Below, piece after piece: positions 33,201 to 41,634 of a stretch of 43,796 nt of DNA (position 1 is the first letter of the stretch; each line of letters opens with the position of its first letter). This DNA comes from an uncultured Fibrobacter sp. (lineage in GTDB: Bacteria; Fibrobacterota; Fibrobacteria; Fibrobacterales; Fibrobacteraceae): positions 1-43,796 of the forward strand of contig CAMKNA010000017.1 in assembly GCA_946414075.1 (NCBI GenBank), in the 5' to 3' direction. The translations under genes were made by a program, and so were the position numbers. The notes under the pieces were generated by a model that saw only the letters and a list, made by a program, of their open reading frames with translations, was not told the origin of the DNA and did no database searches.

Positions 33201-33794
33201 ATGAAAATTTTAAAGTTTGCTTCTCTACTTGTAGCCCCGATTATAATGGCTGGATGTGCCGGTTCCTCCAACGGGGATGATCTCGAAGTCCCTACCGACC
33301 TCCCCCCCATCTGTCGAGACATTGACTTTGTGGCTAATCCAGACATGCGGGAGATGTGTGGCGTCCGTAAGGCTCACAACAAAGCATACAAGAACATTCC
33401 ACAACAGCGCTATTTGATTAACCCCACTGGGACATCCATCGTCAAGACCGATGGAAAGCTGGAACTGCGCTTCCAAAACTCGCTTCCCCTATACCTGGAT
33501 GGTCCAATCACACGGGAACTCCAGTTCAACCAGGAAAAGAGGTTGGAAAAGGTTCAGAACACCTACGATTATCACGAAATCTACAGTGGCAAGGAACGCA
33601 TACGAATCTTCAAGATGGGTATCCCCACCGACATGGGCAATACCTATGACTTCTGCTTCCGCATTCCCGAGAAGAAGGGCAATGCCAGGACTCGCAGTGT
33701 GGCCATGGGCAGCCATATCGAAGCCATGACATGCAATGATTTCGACTTTCTTGTAGCACAAGACAACGAAAGAAAAGCAGCCAAGAAGAAGTAA
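33201..33794 (+). CDS. Lipoprotein of unknown function
   Basis: 197 residues with a lipoprotein signal peptide ending in the lipobox MAGC (Cys19). The mature part has four Cys residues, a predicted beta-rich middle and a Lys-rich C-terminus (ERKAAKKK). No family is recognised. It begins a rightward run that continues with the RNase Z-like gene 5 bases after its stop, so they may share a transcript, though a functional link is not evident. Confidence 0.75.
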   Translation: MKILKFASLLVAPIIMAGCAGSSNGDDLEVPTDLPPICRDIDFVANPDMREMCGVRKAHNKAYKNIPQQRYLINPTGTSIVKTDGKLELRFQNSLPLYLDGPITRELQFNQEKRLEKVQNTYDYHEIYSGKERIRIFKMGIPTDMGNTYDFCFRIPEKKGNARTRSVAMGSHIEAMTCNDFDFLVAQDNERKAAKKK

Positions 33795-33799
33795 TTTGC

Positions 33800-34690
33800 G
33801 TGGCCAGTGAAAGCAAGTACATACACAACGCGCTGAAACAAGTCCACCTGGAAACTTCCTGCACAACAGTTAATGGGTTTTCCATTTCCGGGCTTGCTAC
33901 CTATTTCCAGTTTCCCGAACTAGATTTCGTAGTAGATATGGGAGAGTGTCCTCTTTCAGCTACATCCATCAACCACGTCTTTCTAACTCATGCCCATGGG
34001 GATCATGCACGATGCCTAATGCGACACCACAGTCTACGCAAAATGATGGGTGTAGAAAGAGACAGCGTGTACTACCTGCCAGAAATGATTGTGGAAGGGG
34101 CAAAAGAATGGATTCGTGCTGAGGCCATGTTCGAAGGGGTCCCCGAAACCAAATTTCGTTTACCTGAGATTTGCGCTGTCGAATCCGGTAAAATGACGCC
34201 CCTAAAATACCGCAAGGACCTGGTTCTAAAGCCGTTTGAAGTCAAACATTCCGTCCCTGCTATGGGAGCAACTCTATACCTTCATAAGCGGAAACTGAAA
34301 GACGAATATCTGGGGAAAGCCCCTAGTGAAATTATAGAACTACGAAAGAACAATGTTGAAATAACCCGCGAGGTCTTTGAACCATTGTTGAGTTTCACTG
34401 GCGACTGCCTGGGTGAAACCCTTTTACAGAATCCAGAAATTTTTAAGTCTAAGGTTCTCGTCATGGAGTGCACTTTCCTAGACGACGAAGACGAGCCCAT
34501 GAGCCACAAAAAGGGGCACACGCATTTGCAGCACATCGTAGGCGCCTTGAAAAAATTCGACGGTGCAATTGATTGCGAAAAAATCATCCTCACCCACTTT
34601 TCCATGAAATATTCCGAAAGGCATATCCGCGAGATTCTCGATAAGGAAATCCCGGAAAAATTCAAGGAAATTGTCATCCCGTTTATCTAA
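33800..34690 (+). CDS. RNase Z-like metallo-beta-lactamase-fold hydrolase
   Basis: 296 residues starting at GTG. The metal-binding motif HAHGDH is at residues 64-69 (LTHAHGDHARC). FTGDCLGETLL and VMECTFLDDEDE supply the later metal ligands, and ILTHFSMKYSERHI is the C-terminal His motif typical of RNase Z/ElaC relatives. It may process tRNA 3' ends, which fits four tRNAs here without encoded CCA and trmB one base downstream. The family also holds other hydrolases, so the substrate is inferred. Confidence 0.85.
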   Translation: MASESKYIHNALKQVHLETSCTTVNGFSISGLATYFQFPELDFVVDMGECPLSATSINHVFLTHAHGDHARCLMRHHSLRKMMGVERDSVYYLPEMIVEGAKEWIRAEAMFEGVPETKFRLPEICAVESGKMTPLKYRKDLVLKPFEVKHSVPAMGATLYLHKRKLKDEYLGKAPSEIIELRKNNVEITREVFEPLLSFTGDCLGETLLQNPEIFKSKVLVMECTFLDDEDEPMSHKKGHTHLQHIVGALKKFDGAIDCEKIILTHFSMKYSERHIREILDKEIPEKFKEIVIPFI

Positions 34691-34691
34691 A

Positions 34692-35405
34692 ATGGAAGAA
34701 GAATCAAAAGAAATCGTCATCCCTGAGTTCTACAGGGATTTAAAGGAAGACCCTGAAAAAAAGGGTCTCTGGCACTATGTCTTCCGGAGCAACGACGGCA
34801 GAAAGCCCATCCGCACGCCAGATGGCAAACCGCACAAGCTCGCCTTCCAGTGGAAAGACATGTTCAAAAACGAAAACGGACACATCGAAGTAGAAATCGG
34901 AAGTGGCAAGGGCACATTCATGATTGAGTACGCCCAGAAGCATCCGGACTATTTCATCATGGGAAGTGAGTGGGACTACACATGGGCAGCATTCGCCCAT
35001 ACCCGCATGGAAAACCGCAAAGTCCTGAACAACGCGGCCATGTTACGGGGAGACGTGTTCTACTTCTTGCGGGATGCCGTAAAAGATAACACGGTAGATG
35101 CCTTCCACATGTACTTCCCGGACCCGTGGCCCAAGGAACGCCACCACAAGAACAGGCTGCTCCGGCCCGATTTCTTAACAGAAGTGGCGCGCGTTCTGAA
35201 ACCCGGAAAGAGATTGTTCTACTGGGGTACAGACCACAAGGAGTACAACGAAATTGCATTAGATACCTTCGATGCTTTTCCGGGATGTACGGTCGTGGAA
35301 CGAAACACAGCCGAACCCACAGAAGGGATTTCCACCGGATTTGAACGCAAGTATCGTAAAGAGGGACGCCCCATATACAGGAGCGTGATAGTTTTTGAAA
35401 AATGA
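34692..35405 (+). CDS. trmB: tRNA (guanine-N7)-methyltransferase
   Basis: About 237 residues from the ATG at 34692, one base after the preceding stop codon. The SAM-binding motif EVEIGSGKGTFMIEYA and the TrmB signature YFPDPWPKERHHKNRLL are both intact; the enzyme makes m7G46 in the variable loop of tRNA. The family's DHxEY motif appears as GTDHKEYNEIA. The stop codon lies inside the palindrome that precedes recN. Confidence 0.95.
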   Translation: MEEESKEIVIPEFYRDLKEDPEKKGLWHYVFRSNDGRKPIRTPDGKPHKLAFQWKDMFKNENGHIEVEIGSGKGTFMIEYAQKHPDYFIMGSEWDYTWAAFAHTRMENRKVLNNAAMLRGDVFYFLRDAVKDNTVDAFHMYFPDPWPKERHHKNRLLRPDFLTEVARVLKPGKRLFYWGTDHKEYNEIALDTFDAFPGCTVVERNTAEPTEGISTGFERKYRKEGRPIYRSVIVFEK

Positions 35406-35436
35406 CACCCTGTGTCATAACGAATTGCTAACTTTG
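35403..35436 (+). promoter_or_regulatory. recN promoter with overlapping palindrome
   Basis: TGACAC (35403-35408) and GTGTCA (35412-35417) are perfect inverted repeats around CCT. They cover the place where a -35 box would lie for TAACTTTG (35429-35436), which is 5 bases before the recN ATG. No Shine-Dalgarno sequence is present. The layout fits a repressor operator; recN is an SOS gene in many bacteria. Confidence 0.5.
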
Positions 35437-35441
35437 CACCG

Positions 35442-37091
35442 ATGCTAAAACAGCTCTCCATAAACGGCTTTACACTTATCGCCAAGCAGGAAGTCCCCTT
35501 CCATGAGGGCTTTACCGCCATTACCGGTGAAACCGGTGCGGGCAAATCCGTGCTGATGAAGGCCCTCCGACTAATTTGTGGCGACCGCGGGCAAACATCC
35601 ATGGTACGCTCCGGCGAAGAAAAGGCGGTAATCGAAGGGCTGTTCGATTTGAAAGATCTCCCCCAGGTCAAGAATCTACTAGTCTCCCTCGAAATTGACA
35701 GCGACGACGAACTTATCATCCGTAGAGAAATCCTAGAAAACGGCAAGGGACGAGTCCGGGTAAATGGGGCCATAGTGAGTCTTTCCGATTTGGAAAAGAT
35801 TGGAGACATGCTTATCCAGATGCACGGTCAAAGCGAGCAGCTGCTCCTGCGTGACATTAGAACCCATGCCCAAATGCTAGATGATTATGCTGGCAACACC
35901 GAACTGCTAAATGATTATTCAGCTCTTTGGAATGAATGGAATTCCATCAAAAACGAAATTCGTGAGACTGAATCCAGGGCCAGGGAATTGGCTGCACAAA
36001 AGGATTTTTTGAAATTCCAGTTCGAAGAACTTTCCAAGACGAATCTGAAGCTTGGAGAAGAAGAAGAACTAGTAGAAAAGGTAAGCCGTGGAAACAAGGG
36101 TGAAATTGAGCAAAATTATCTGATGGAAATCCAGGGGCTAATCGGCAACGATAATGGTATTCTGGACCAGACGCAATGTCTGCTTTCCAAGCTCAAGGGA
36201 CTCTCACAAAAGGTTCCACGTTACGAAGAGGTTCTCAATTCGCTTCTAGAAGTCTCGGAGCCTTTCGAAAGTAACTGCAAGGACATGATGCGCCTTACGC
36301 CAGAGAAATCTCTCAGCGAAGCGGAACTGGACCGCGCCAACGGACGCATCGCCGAAATTCAAAAACTCAAGCGCAAGTACCACACCGATGTGGCGGGACT
36401 TCTAGAACTTGCTGAAAAACGCAAGGAAGAGCTGAGCTGCATTGAGAATTTGGATAGTGATTTAGAAGAGCTGAACAAGAAACTTCGAGTCTGTAACGAA
36501 AAACTGGAGAAAACGGCAAAGGCGCTTTCCGACAAGCGCAAAAACGCTGCTGACATCTTTGACAAAGCGGTAGAAACCAATCTCCAAAGTTTGGGCATGC
36601 CAAAGGCAGTTTTCAAGACCCAAATCGAGACGCAGGATCTATCGGCAAACGGTATGGACCGCATCGAGTTTGTTCTGGCTCCCAATCCCGGTGAAGGACA
36701 GAAATCCTTACAAAAGGCCGTGTCCGGAGGGGAACTTTCTCGTGTTCTGCTCGCCATCAAGACGGTCATGGCCGATTTAGATGCCGTGCCGCTACTCATC
36801 TTTGACGAAGTGGATTCCGGTATCAGCGGAGAAGTTGGCAACCGTATCGGTGAAGCCCTACGCAACCTGGGCAAGCACCACCAAGTGCTGACCATCACCC
36901 ACCTTCATCAGGTAGCTTGTCGTGCCAATCACCAGCTTTCTGTCAGCAAGGCTGAGACAGATGGCAGAACATTTACTACCGTTAGGGACCTGGATTACGA
37001 GGAACGGATAGACGAACTGGCCCGCATGCTGGGCGAAAATTCGGAAATTACCCGTGAACACGCAAGACAACTTTTGGAGAACAACCAATGA
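35442..37091 (+). CDS. recN: DNA repair protein RecN
   Basis: 549 residues, usual length. Walker A ITGETGAGKSVLMKAL lies near residue 30, long coiled coils fill the middle, and the C-terminal head carries VSGGELSRVLLAIK, LLIFDEVDSGISGEVG and THLHQVACRA. RecN is an SMC-like ATPase that acts early in double-strand break repair. The final ATGA overlaps the start of the next gene. The promoter-proximal palindrome suggests damage-regulated expression. Confidence 0.97.
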   Translation: MLKQLSINGFTLIAKQEVPFHEGFTAITGETGAGKSVLMKALRLICGDRGQTSMVRSGEEKAVIEGLFDLKDLPQVKNLLVSLEIDSDDELIIRREILENGKGRVRVNGAIVSLSDLEKIGDMLIQMHGQSEQLLLRDIRTHAQMLDDYAGNTELLNDYSALWNEWNSIKNEIRETESRARELAAQKDFLKFQFEELSKTNLKLGEEEELVEKVSRGNKGEIEQNYLMEIQGLIGNDNGILDQTQCLLSKLKGLSQKVPRYEEVLNSLLEVSEPFESNCKDMMRLTPEKSLSEAELDRANGRIAEIQKLKRKYHTDVAGLLELAEKRKEELSCIENLDSDLEELNKKLRVCNEKLEKTAKALSDKRKNAADIFDKAVETNLQSLGMPKAVFKTQIETQDLSANGMDRIEFVLAPNPGEGQKSLQKAVSGGELSRVLLAIKTVMADLDAVPLLIFDEVDSGISGEVGNRIGEALRNLGKHHQVLTITHLHQVACRANHQLSVSKAETDGRTFTTVRDLDYEERIDELARMLGENSEITREHARQLLENNQ

Positions 37092-38245
37092 CCGAGTCAA
37101 AAAAATCTGAAGTTCGGTTCCTCAACCGTCTGTGGAGCGTCCTCAGGGCTATAGTCTTTATCTGCGTCATCGTCTTTACATGGCTCGGCATGGCAAAAAC
37201 TGCCTGCGCCTTCGTGGCCATAGCACTGGTCATGGGTTGGTACAAACTTTACCAGCTTCGGGGGCAAGATATCGAGAAACCCTATTACAGGCTTTGGCTC
37301 AACTTTATAGATGGGTTCCTCTCCTTTGCGGTCATGACCAGCATTTTTGTGCGAGACCTGGTCCAGTCGGAAAGCCCCGAAAAAATCCTTGGCGTAGGTT
37401 GCGCAGTGCTACTGGCTAGGCTTATCGCCCATACCCTGTTTTCTTTGGGTGTATTACGCGAAGGCAAGAATCTCCCCCACAAAAGACGCTGGAGCAAGCT
37501 TGCCAACCTGGCAACCACCATTACCATGGGCGTATACCTACTTGATTTGGAACAATACCAGCAGATATGCATGGTGGCAACCATCCTTTTGGTCTTGGCT
37601 TCTACCGTGGCCTACGCCTATTGGTACTATCGCGACCCTGCCCATCGAAAGCCCCTTTCCATCGCAAGCCAGCTTACCATGAGCCGAATCGTACTCACCC
37701 CATTTTTCTTGTGGGTATTCTTCTACGACAACGACCTGGACTACAGCAACAACAGCCTGGTATTCAAGGTCCTTGCATTGGTTATGGTATTGGGCTTCAT
37801 GCTCACGGATTTCTTAGACGGGAAGCTGGCCCGGGCCATGGGTGAAGTGAGCACCCTTGGAAAATACCTGGACCCCTTCAGCGACAAGATTTCCAACATG
37901 ACCATTTTCATGTGCTTTATCGCTACAGGGTATGCTCCTGTCTGGATGGTGGCACTCATCTATTTCAGGGAATCCAGCGTGGAAACCCTCCGTACTCTGG
38001 CCGCCAGTGAAGGCCTGGTAATGCCCGCCCGTAGGAGCGGCAAGTGGAAAACCGCTCTCCAGGGTATCGGAATTGTGGCAATCCTTTTAGGAGCGATCGA
38101 CCCCGTCCAAAAGCTGATTCCCAACTTCGAAAGCATCTGGCATGTATTCCCCCAGGCAGTCATGGGAGTCATTACCGCCATCACCATCATTAGCGGCATC
38201 GACTACTTTGTCTCTAGCAAGCACATCTTGAAAAAATTCGTCTAG
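37088..38245 (+). CDS. CDP-alcohol phosphatidyltransferase with an N-terminal membrane extension
   Basis: 385 residues. The catalytic motif D-G-x2-A-R-x8-G-x3-D-x3-D is complete, from Asp244 to Asp266 (FLDGKLARAMG, LGKYLDPFSDK). These integral membrane enzymes join CDP-diacylglycerol to an alcohol; PgsA-type phosphatidylglycerophosphate synthase is most likely. The ordinary enzyme is about 180-200 residues, so the first ~190 residues, with four or five extra membrane helices, are an extension of unknown role. The start overlaps recN by four bases. Confidence 0.88.
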   Translation: MTESKKSEVRFLNRLWSVLRAIVFICVIVFTWLGMAKTACAFVAIALVMGWYKLYQLRGQDIEKPYYRLWLNFIDGFLSFAVMTSIFVRDLVQSESPEKILGVGCAVLLARLIAHTLFSLGVLREGKNLPHKRRWSKLANLATTITMGVYLLDLEQYQQICMVATILLVLASTVAYAYWYYRDPAHRKPLSIASQLTMSRIVLTPFFLWVFFYDNDLDYSNNSLVFKVLALVMVLGFMLTDFLDGKLARAMGEVSTLGKYLDPFSDKISNMTIFMCFIATGYAPVWMVALIYFRESSVETLRTLAASEGLVMPARRSGKWKTALQGIGIVAILLGAIDPVQKLIPNFESIWHVFPQAVMGVITAITIISGIDYFVSSKHILKKFV

Positions 38246-38272
38246 CCCGACTGCAGATTGCCCCGGACTACC

Positions 38273-39064
38273 ATGTGGCAGAACCTAAATTTCAACTTTG
38301 AACCCTACGACTGGCTGCTTATCTTTATGGTGACGGCCCTGGGTACTGCCAGTGCCTACATGAAGGACCCGCAGTTGAAGGCGGTGGCCGCCACCATTCC
38401 CATTCCCTGCGGATTTGCCTATATCGCTGTCGGACTCCCCATGGGAACAGCCAATGCCATTTCCGCACTGCTGTGCCTTATGTATGTGCATGTAGTGCGT
38501 ATTGGACACAATAGGTTGCACATTCCCATAGTTCTCTCCATCATTATCGGGCTTGCTATTTTTGTGGTCATTGGCACCACACTCCAACCCATTGTTCCCG
38601 ACAATGAGCCGGTCTTTTTTGCCGTTTGCCTTTTTGATTTTTTATTGGGTGTCCTAATTTATTTTAAGCAGCCCTACAAATCAGGAGTTCCCTACAAGAC
38701 ACCCCTGCCAATCTATATCAAAGCCCCTGCCATCGCCCTTGTTGTTTCTGGCCTGATGGTCATCAAGCGGCTCATGGGCGGATTCTGTACCAGTTTCCCC
38801 ATGATGAATTCTATCGTAAGTTATGAATCCCGCTACTCCCTGGGAGACCAGTGCCGGCAACTTCCTCTGTTTTTGATTGCAGGGCCTTTCATGTTTGTGG
38901 AGATGCGACTTTTAGAAACACGGCTAGGGCTGAACCACTGGATTGTACTGCTGTGCGGCTATATCCTATTCGCCTTTATCTACTGGCCTCTGAACAAAAG
39001 ACTAAAACTTCGTAACGCCAGGGCTGATCGAGCCTATCGGCATTGGGCCCGTCACCATGGATGA
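38273..39064 (+). CDS. Multi-helix membrane protein of unknown function
   Basis: About 263 residues from the ATG at 38273; a TTG five codons upstream is an alternative. Seven or eight membrane helices are predicted, with a basic C-terminal tail (RLKLRNARADRAYRHWARHHG). No motif identifies a family. It follows the phosphatidyltransferase gene by about 27 bases and overlaps trmO by 8 bases, so it is part of the same rightward operon. Confidence 0.75.
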   Translation: MWQNLNFNFEPYDWLLIFMVTALGTASAYMKDPQLKAVAATIPIPCGFAYIAVGLPMGTANAISALLCLMYVHVVRIGHNRLHIPIVLSIIIGLAIFVVIGTTLQPIVPDNEPVFFAVCLFDFLLGVLIYFKQPYKSGVPYKTPLPIYIKAPAIALVVSGLMVIKRLMGGFCTSFPMMNSIVSYESRYSLGDQCRQLPLFLIAGPFMFVEMRLLETRLGLNHWIVLLCGYILFAFIYWPLNKRLKLRNARADRAYRHWARHHG

Positions 39065-39737
39065 ATTCAAGTTCAAGACTATCGCCCGAATTAAAAGCGA
39101 TTTTCCAGAAAAATTTGGAATTCCAAGGCAAAGTGGAATTCTGAGGAGCCTGAAGTCCATCATCTATTTCGAAAAGGAATTTAGGAACCCCGATGCCCTC
39201 CGGGGGTTGGAAGGATTTTCCCACCTGTGGCTGCTGTGGATTTTTTCGGAAAACATCCGTGACACTTGGAAACCCACAGTGCGGCCGCCCCGACTCGGAG
39301 GGAACACCCGCTTGGGAGTATTTGCCACACGATCCAGTTTCCGCCCCAATCCAATCGCCATGTCCTGCGTAAAAATCGAGAAAATCCGTGACGACAAGGA
39401 ATATGGCCTCGTAATTGTGGTAAGCGGAGCAGACCTGATGGACGGAACCCCCATCGTGGACATCAAGCCCTACCTTCCCTATGCCGACAGCATTCCAGAA
39501 GCTATCGGTGGCTTTGCCGCAACGGCACCAAAGACAAAACTGCAAGTGAAAATCGCAGAAAATGAACTTGAAAAGATAGAACAAGGTAAGCGAGATGACC
39601 TGACGGAGCTGTTAAAACAGGATCCGCGCCCCCATTACCAAGACGACCCCTCTAGAATATACGGGCTTAAGTTTGCCGATCACGAAATAAAGTTCCGCGT
39701 CGAGGGGGAACAGCTTACTGTTATTGATATCAAATGA
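39057..39737 (+). CDS. trmO: tRNA t6A37 methyltransferase TrmO (TsaA family)
   Basis: 226 residues. FGIPRQSG near the N-terminus, EGFSHLWLLWIF, and RLGVFATRSSFRPNPIAMSCV followed by GADLMDGTPIVDIKPYLPY are the TrmO/TsaA signatures. The enzyme N6-methylates t6A at position 37 of tRNA-Thr. Length and the C-terminal extension (LKQDPRPHYQ) are normal. It overlaps the preceding gene by 8 bases. Confidence 0.95.
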   Translation: MDEFKFKTIARIKSDFPEKFGIPRQSGILRSLKSIIYFEKEFRNPDALRGLEGFSHLWLLWIFSENIRDTWKPTVRPPRLGGNTRLGVFATRSSFRPNPIAMSCVKIEKIRDDKEYGLVIVVSGADLMDGTPIVDIKPYLPYADSIPEAIGGFAATAPKTKLQVKIAENELEKIEQGKRDDLTELLKQDPRPHYQDDPSRIYGLKFADHEIKFRVEGEQLTVIDIK

Positions 39738-39738
39738 A

Positions 39739-39837
39739 TCTTTTACTATCTTGACATTTCTTCGAAATGTAGATAGTGCGATTCGGCCATGTCAAAACAA
39801 TAATTGTTTTGCCGTGGCACTCATCTTTTACTATCTT
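39739..39837 (+). repeat. 15-base direct repeat with a hairpin between trmO and the ABC-F gene
   Basis: ATCTTTTACTATCTT occurs at 39738-39752 and 39823-39837. The first copy runs into an imperfect hairpin (CTATCTtgACATTTC with GAAATGTAGATAG, 39746-39776) that lacks a T run. The second copy contains the -7 element of the ABC-F gene. Confidence 0.6.
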
Positions 39838-39839
39838 TG
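39809..39839 (+). promoter_or_regulatory. Promoter of the ABC-F gene
   Basis: TTGCCG (39809-39814), 17 bases, then TATCTTTG (39832-39839), 5 bases before the ATG at 39845. There is no Shine-Dalgarno sequence, so the transcript may be leaderless. Confidence 0.6.
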
Positions 39840-39844
39840 CCCGC

Positions 39845-41437
39845 ATGTTAAATGTTTCCAATGTCAGCCTTCAATACGGTAGCCGAGTCCTTTTCAAAGA
39901 GGTGAACCTCTCCTTCAAGCGTGGTAACTGCTACGGAGTCATCGGTGCAAACGGTGCCGGAAAATCCACCTTCCTGAAAATCCTTTCCGGCGAGCTCGAA
40001 CCCAACACTGGTGAGGTCACCAAGGACCCGGGCGAACGCATCGCCGTCCTTAAACAGGACCACTTCGCCTACGAACAGAACACCGTTCTCGAAACCGTCA
40101 TGATGGGCTTCCCCGAGCTCTACGAACTCGGCAAGAAGCGCGACGAACTCTACGCGCTCCCCGAAATGACCGAAGAACAGGGCATGCAGGCCATGGAAAT
40201 CGAGACCCGCTTTGGCGAAATCGGCGGTTACGAAGCTGACTCCAGTGCGGCGGTTCTTTTGAAGGGCCTGGGCATTCCCGAAGAATTCCATTACAGCCTG
40301 ATGGCAGACCTGGATGGCGGCCAAAAAATCCGCGTACTCCTGGCACAGGCGCTGTTCGGCAACCCGGACATCCTGCTGCTTGACGAACCGACGAACCACC
40401 TGGATCTGGAAACCGTTGGCTGGTTGGAAGACTACCTGGAACGCTTCGAAAACATCGTCATCGTGGTGAGCCACGACCGTCACTTCTTGAATGCCGTCTG
40501 CACCCACACCTGCGACATTGACTACGGCAAGATAAACATTTACGGCGGCAACTACGAATTCTGGTACGCCGCAAGCCAGCTGGCACAGAAGCAACGAAAG
40601 GACCAGAACCGCCGCGCCGAAGAAAAGATTGAAGAATTGAAGGCGTTCATCCGCCGCTTCGCCAGTAACGCCGCGAAGGCCAAGCAGGCCACCAGCCGCA
40701 AGAAGCTCCTCGACAAGATGACGGTCGAAGAGATGCCGGCCTCCAGCCGCAAGTTCCCGTGGGTCAACTTCAAGATGGACCGAGAACCAGGCAAGATCGT
40801 GCTGGAAGTCAAGAACGCCACCATAGACGGCGGCGACGGCATCATCTGCAAGGGCCTGGACTTCAGCCTGAACAACGGCGACAAGGTGGCCCTGGTTGGT
40901 GAATACGACACTCTCAAGACGGCCTTCTTCCAGCTCATTGCCGAAGAAACCAAGGCCCCCGATGGGGTTCTCAAGTGGGGCAACACCATCAGCTACAGTT
41001 ACTTCCCCAAAAACAACGACGCCTACTTCGGCACGGATCTTTCCCTTGTGGATTGGCTGCGCCAGTACAGCAAGGAACAGGATGAAACATTTATCCGTGG
41101 ATTCCTGGGCCGTATGCTCTTTACCGGCGAAGAGGCTCTTAAGAGCGCAAATGTTCTCAGCGGTGGTGAAAAGGTCCGTTGCATGCTCAGTAAAATGATG
41201 CTTGCCAACGCCAACTGTCTCTTGCTCGATGAACCGACCGCACACCTAGACTTGGAGGCCATTACCGCCCTTAACAACGGCCTGACCGCATTCCAGGGTC
41301 CGATTGTCTTCTGCTCCCAGGACCACGAATTTGTACAGACGGTTGCTAACCGAGTCTTGGAACTCACGCCAAACGGAGTACTCGACCGCAGCATCACCTT
41401 CGACGAATGGCTAGAGACCAAGAAGAAGAAAAAATAG
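39845..41437 (+). CDS. ABC-F family ATPase (YbiT-like)
   Basis: 530 residues from the ATG at 39845. There are two nucleotide-binding domains and no membrane segment, as in ABC-F proteins that act on ribosomes. Domain 1 has Walker A GANGAGKS, signature LDGGQ and LLLDEPTNHLD. The linker (about 240-320) is basic and helical. Domain 2 has signature LSGGEKVRCMLSKMM and LLLDEPTAHLD, but its P-loop reads GEYDTLKT, lacking the Gly before Lys, and its switch motif is SQDHEF. A degenerate second P-loop seems to recur in YbiT-like proteins. The role is probably ribosome-associated; drug resistance is not indicated. Confidence 0.92.
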   Translation: MLNVSNVSLQYGSRVLFKEVNLSFKRGNCYGVIGANGAGKSTFLKILSGELEPNTGEVTKDPGERIAVLKQDHFAYEQNTVLETVMMGFPELYELGKKRDELYALPEMTEEQGMQAMEIETRFGEIGGYEADSSAAVLLKGLGIPEEFHYSLMADLDGGQKIRVLLAQALFGNPDILLLDEPTNHLDLETVGWLEDYLERFENIVIVVSHDRHFLNAVCTHTCDIDYGKINIYGGNYEFWYAASQLAQKQRKDQNRRAEEKIEELKAFIRRFASNAAKAKQATSRKKLLDKMTVEEMPASSRKFPWVNFKMDREPGKIVLEVKNATIDGGDGIICKGLDFSLNNGDKVALVGEYDTLKTAFFQLIAEETKAPDGVLKWGNTISYSYFPKNNDAYFGTDLSLVDWLRQYSKEQDETFIRGFLGRMLFTGEEALKSANVLSGGEKVRCMLSKMMLANANCLLLDEPTAHLDLEAITALNNGLTAFQGPIVFCSQDHEFVQTVANRVLELTPNGVLDRSITFDEWLETKKKKK

Positions 41438-41459
41438 GCGAATTTAGCCGTTTTTTCCC

Positions 41460-41490
41460 TTGACAGAGTGAATCCACATTTATATATTTG
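41460..41490 (+). promoter_or_regulatory. Promoter of the tRNA-Asp gene
   Basis: TTGACA (41460-41465), 17 bases, then TATATTTG (41483-41490). The tRNA begins 33 bases further on, leaving a longer 5' leader than the other tRNAs have. Confidence 0.8.
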
Positions 41491-41523
41491 CTCCGTTGCT
41501 TGGGAAACCAGGTAAACCACAAT

Positions 41524-41599
41524 GGGGTGGTAGCTCAATTTTGGTTAGAGCACCGGCCTGTCACGCCGGAGGTTGCGAGTTCAAGCCTCGTCTATCCCG
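41524..41599 (+). tRNA. tRNA-Asp (anticodon GTC)
   Basis: Full cloverleaf: acceptor GGGGTGG/CTATCCC (with G-T pairs), D arm GCTC/GAGC, anticodon stem CCGGC/GCCGG with loop CTGTCAC (GTC), T arm GCGAG/CTCGT, discriminator G. CCA is not encoded. Confidence 0.94.
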
Positions 41600-41601
41600 C
41601 G

Positions 41602-41630
41602 AAAGCCCTCTCGAAAGAGAGGGCTTTTTC
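41602..41630 (+). terminator. Terminator between tRNA-Asp and the GH9 gene
   Basis: AAAGCCCTCTC and GAGAGGGCTTT form a perfect hairpin around a GAAA loop, flanked by A and T runs, so it can work in both directions for the convergent tRNA-Asp and GH9 genes. Confidence 0.88.
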
Positions 41631-41634
41631 GTGT

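Noticed and set aside
39848..41245. Open frame of 465 codons on the minus strand across the ABC-F gene
   Set aside because: Antisense shadow of a well-supported ABC-F gene with no recognisable motifs.
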